From Parahaliea maris (GTDB lineage Bacteria > Pseudomonadota > Gammaproteobacteria > Pseudomonadales > Halieaceae): a stretch of 64,000 nt of DNA. The notes under the pieces are model-generated. The model was not told the DNA's origin and ran no database searches. It saw only the letters and a program-made list of their open reading frames with translations. Location of the stretch: contig NZ_VRZA01000002.1 in the NCBI RefSeq assembly GCF_008064665.1, positions 62,001-126,000 on the forward strand, in the 5' to 3' direction. The translations under genes were made by a program, and so were the position numbers. This document shows, one piece after another, positions 63,487 through 64,000 of the stretch (positions within the stretch are counted from its first letter, which is position 1; each line of letters starts with the position of its first letter).

Positions 63487-64000
63487 CTACAACGACTCCA
63501 CCCAGCGACGCAGCAGCGTGACCCCCGCCTCATCCACCAGATGACTACCCAGCGGTGGCATGGCTACGGCATCGCGGCGACCCACCCGCGCAATCAGGAT
63601 GCTTCTGCCGGGTTCTCCCGGTGCGATGAGCCTGCCGTTTTCGATGCCGAGCGTACCCAGCAGGGGAGTGGTGTCGATCAGTCCGGTGTTAGCCAGCGGG
63701 GTAGTGAAGCGCAGGTCGATCTCTGCGGGCGTCGTGCCTCCGGACTGGTGGCATTGGGCGCAGTTCACATCGAGATAAGCCCGCGCCCGGTCCTCGAGCG
63801 AAGCCGTGTCGTCGCCGACAGCGGCATAGGCGGGGTAGTTACTGGTGGGGCCAATATCCTCGGTAAACAGGCCGATGTTGTTCCAGCTGCGCAACTGATT
63901 GTCTGTGACCTCGCCGGCGTTGTAGTCGAATTCGGTATTGATCTGTGCTGTTCTGATGCCCAGTACGCGGCCGGCGACTGCAGTGTGGCAACGGAAACAG
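63487..64000 (-). CDS. Dihaem c-type cytochrome, SO_2930-like (5' part beyond the window)
   Basis: The open frame on the minus strand runs from the window end to the stop at 63487, giving the C-terminal 171 residues. Two haem motifs are visible: CFRCH at the very edge (63985-63999) and CAQCH in YLDVNCAQCHQSGG. GRVLGIRTAQINTEFDY, LRFTTPL, APGEPGRSIL and MPPLGSHLVD match the SO_2930 family of periplasmic dihaem cytochromes, often next to parallel beta-helix proteins. The first in-frame start-like codon inside the window (TTG 63894) is not the true start. Truncated at 64000. Confidence 0.85.
   Translation of the reverse strand, partial: CFRCHTAVAGRVLGIRTAQINTEFDYNAGEVTDNQLRSWNNIGLFTEDIGPTSNYPAYAAVGDDTASLEDRARAYLDVNCAQCHQSGGTTPAEIDLRFTTPLANTGLIDTTPLLGTLGIENGRLIAPGEPGRSILIARVGRRDAVAMPPLGSHLVDEAGVTLLRRWVESL

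Overview
The window is GC-rich, densely coded chromosomal DNA from a free-living, probably marine, aerobic gammaproteobacterium. The opening block trmJ-iscS-ndk-rlmN-pilW-ispG-hisS-yfgM-bamB-der has the gene order known from Pseudomonas and its relatives. The accessory content (wax ester/TAG synthase, Tat-exported PhoD, sulfotransferase-DUF1214 pair, PepSY proteins, SO_2930-type cytochrome) would fit Halieaceae/Cellvibrionales, but that placement is inference from gene content. I saw no rRNA, tRNA, CRISPR array, transposase, prophage or plasmid gene.

Layout. 1-10.9 kb: housekeeping block (tRNA and rRNA modification, cysteine desulfurase, NDK, pilus lipoprotein, isoprenoid synthesis, HisRS, outer-membrane assembly, Der GTPase) ending in a truncated haemoglobin. 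10.9-17.0 kb, minus strand: a storage-lipid pair (WS/DGAT and patatin lipase), a Tat-lipoprotein PhoD phosphatase and a phosphotriesterase-like hydrolase. 17.2-20.3 kb: DUF2807 protein, YtrA-type GntR regulator, ABC ATPase and permease, with a palindrome over the likely promoter. 20.6-24.1 kb: isocitrate lyase, a strong terminator, and a large isocitrate-dehydrogenase-like protein with an internal duplication. 24.2-30.7 kb: mixed catabolic genes and three regulators, plus a 30-bp tandem repeat. 30.9-34.4 kb: a ThDP decarboxylase and an aminotransferase that look like the arginine transaminase pair AruI/AruH, and an SDR. 35.1-41.6 kb: a periplasmic molybdenum hydroxylase (two subunits), SstT, a PepSY protein and a PepSY-ferredoxin-NqrF-like fusion. 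41.6-44.2 kb: lipoprotein metallopeptidase, Yip1 protein and a small secreted protein. 44.2-49.4 kb, minus strand: a B12 operon (cobO-cobQ-btuC-btuD-btuF) behind a recognisable cobalamin riboswitch and a good promoter. 49.5-52.1 kb: DUF501, YigZ, XdhC and MocA-like molybdenum cofactor genes. 52.1-64 kb: NTF2-like protein, S9 peptidase, DAHP synthase, luciferase-like oxidoreductase, MscS channel, DUF481 protein, sulfotransferase, DUF1214 protein, TauE-like transporter, and the 3' part of a dihaem cytochrome cut by the window end.

Connections. XdhC and MocA (50.6-52.1 kb) are the classes of factor that mature MCD-type molybdenum enzymes such as the hydroxylase at 35.1-37.8 kb. WS/DGAT and patatin overlap by 4 bp and could make and mobilise neutral lipid. 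Isocitrate lyase beside an odd IDH-like enzyme points to the glyoxylate branch. Most striking observations: the internally duplicated IDH-like protein, the PepSY-NqrF fusion downstream of SstT, the minisatellite with 15-bp substructure, the missing rodZ, and an IscS lacking its scaffold-docking tail.
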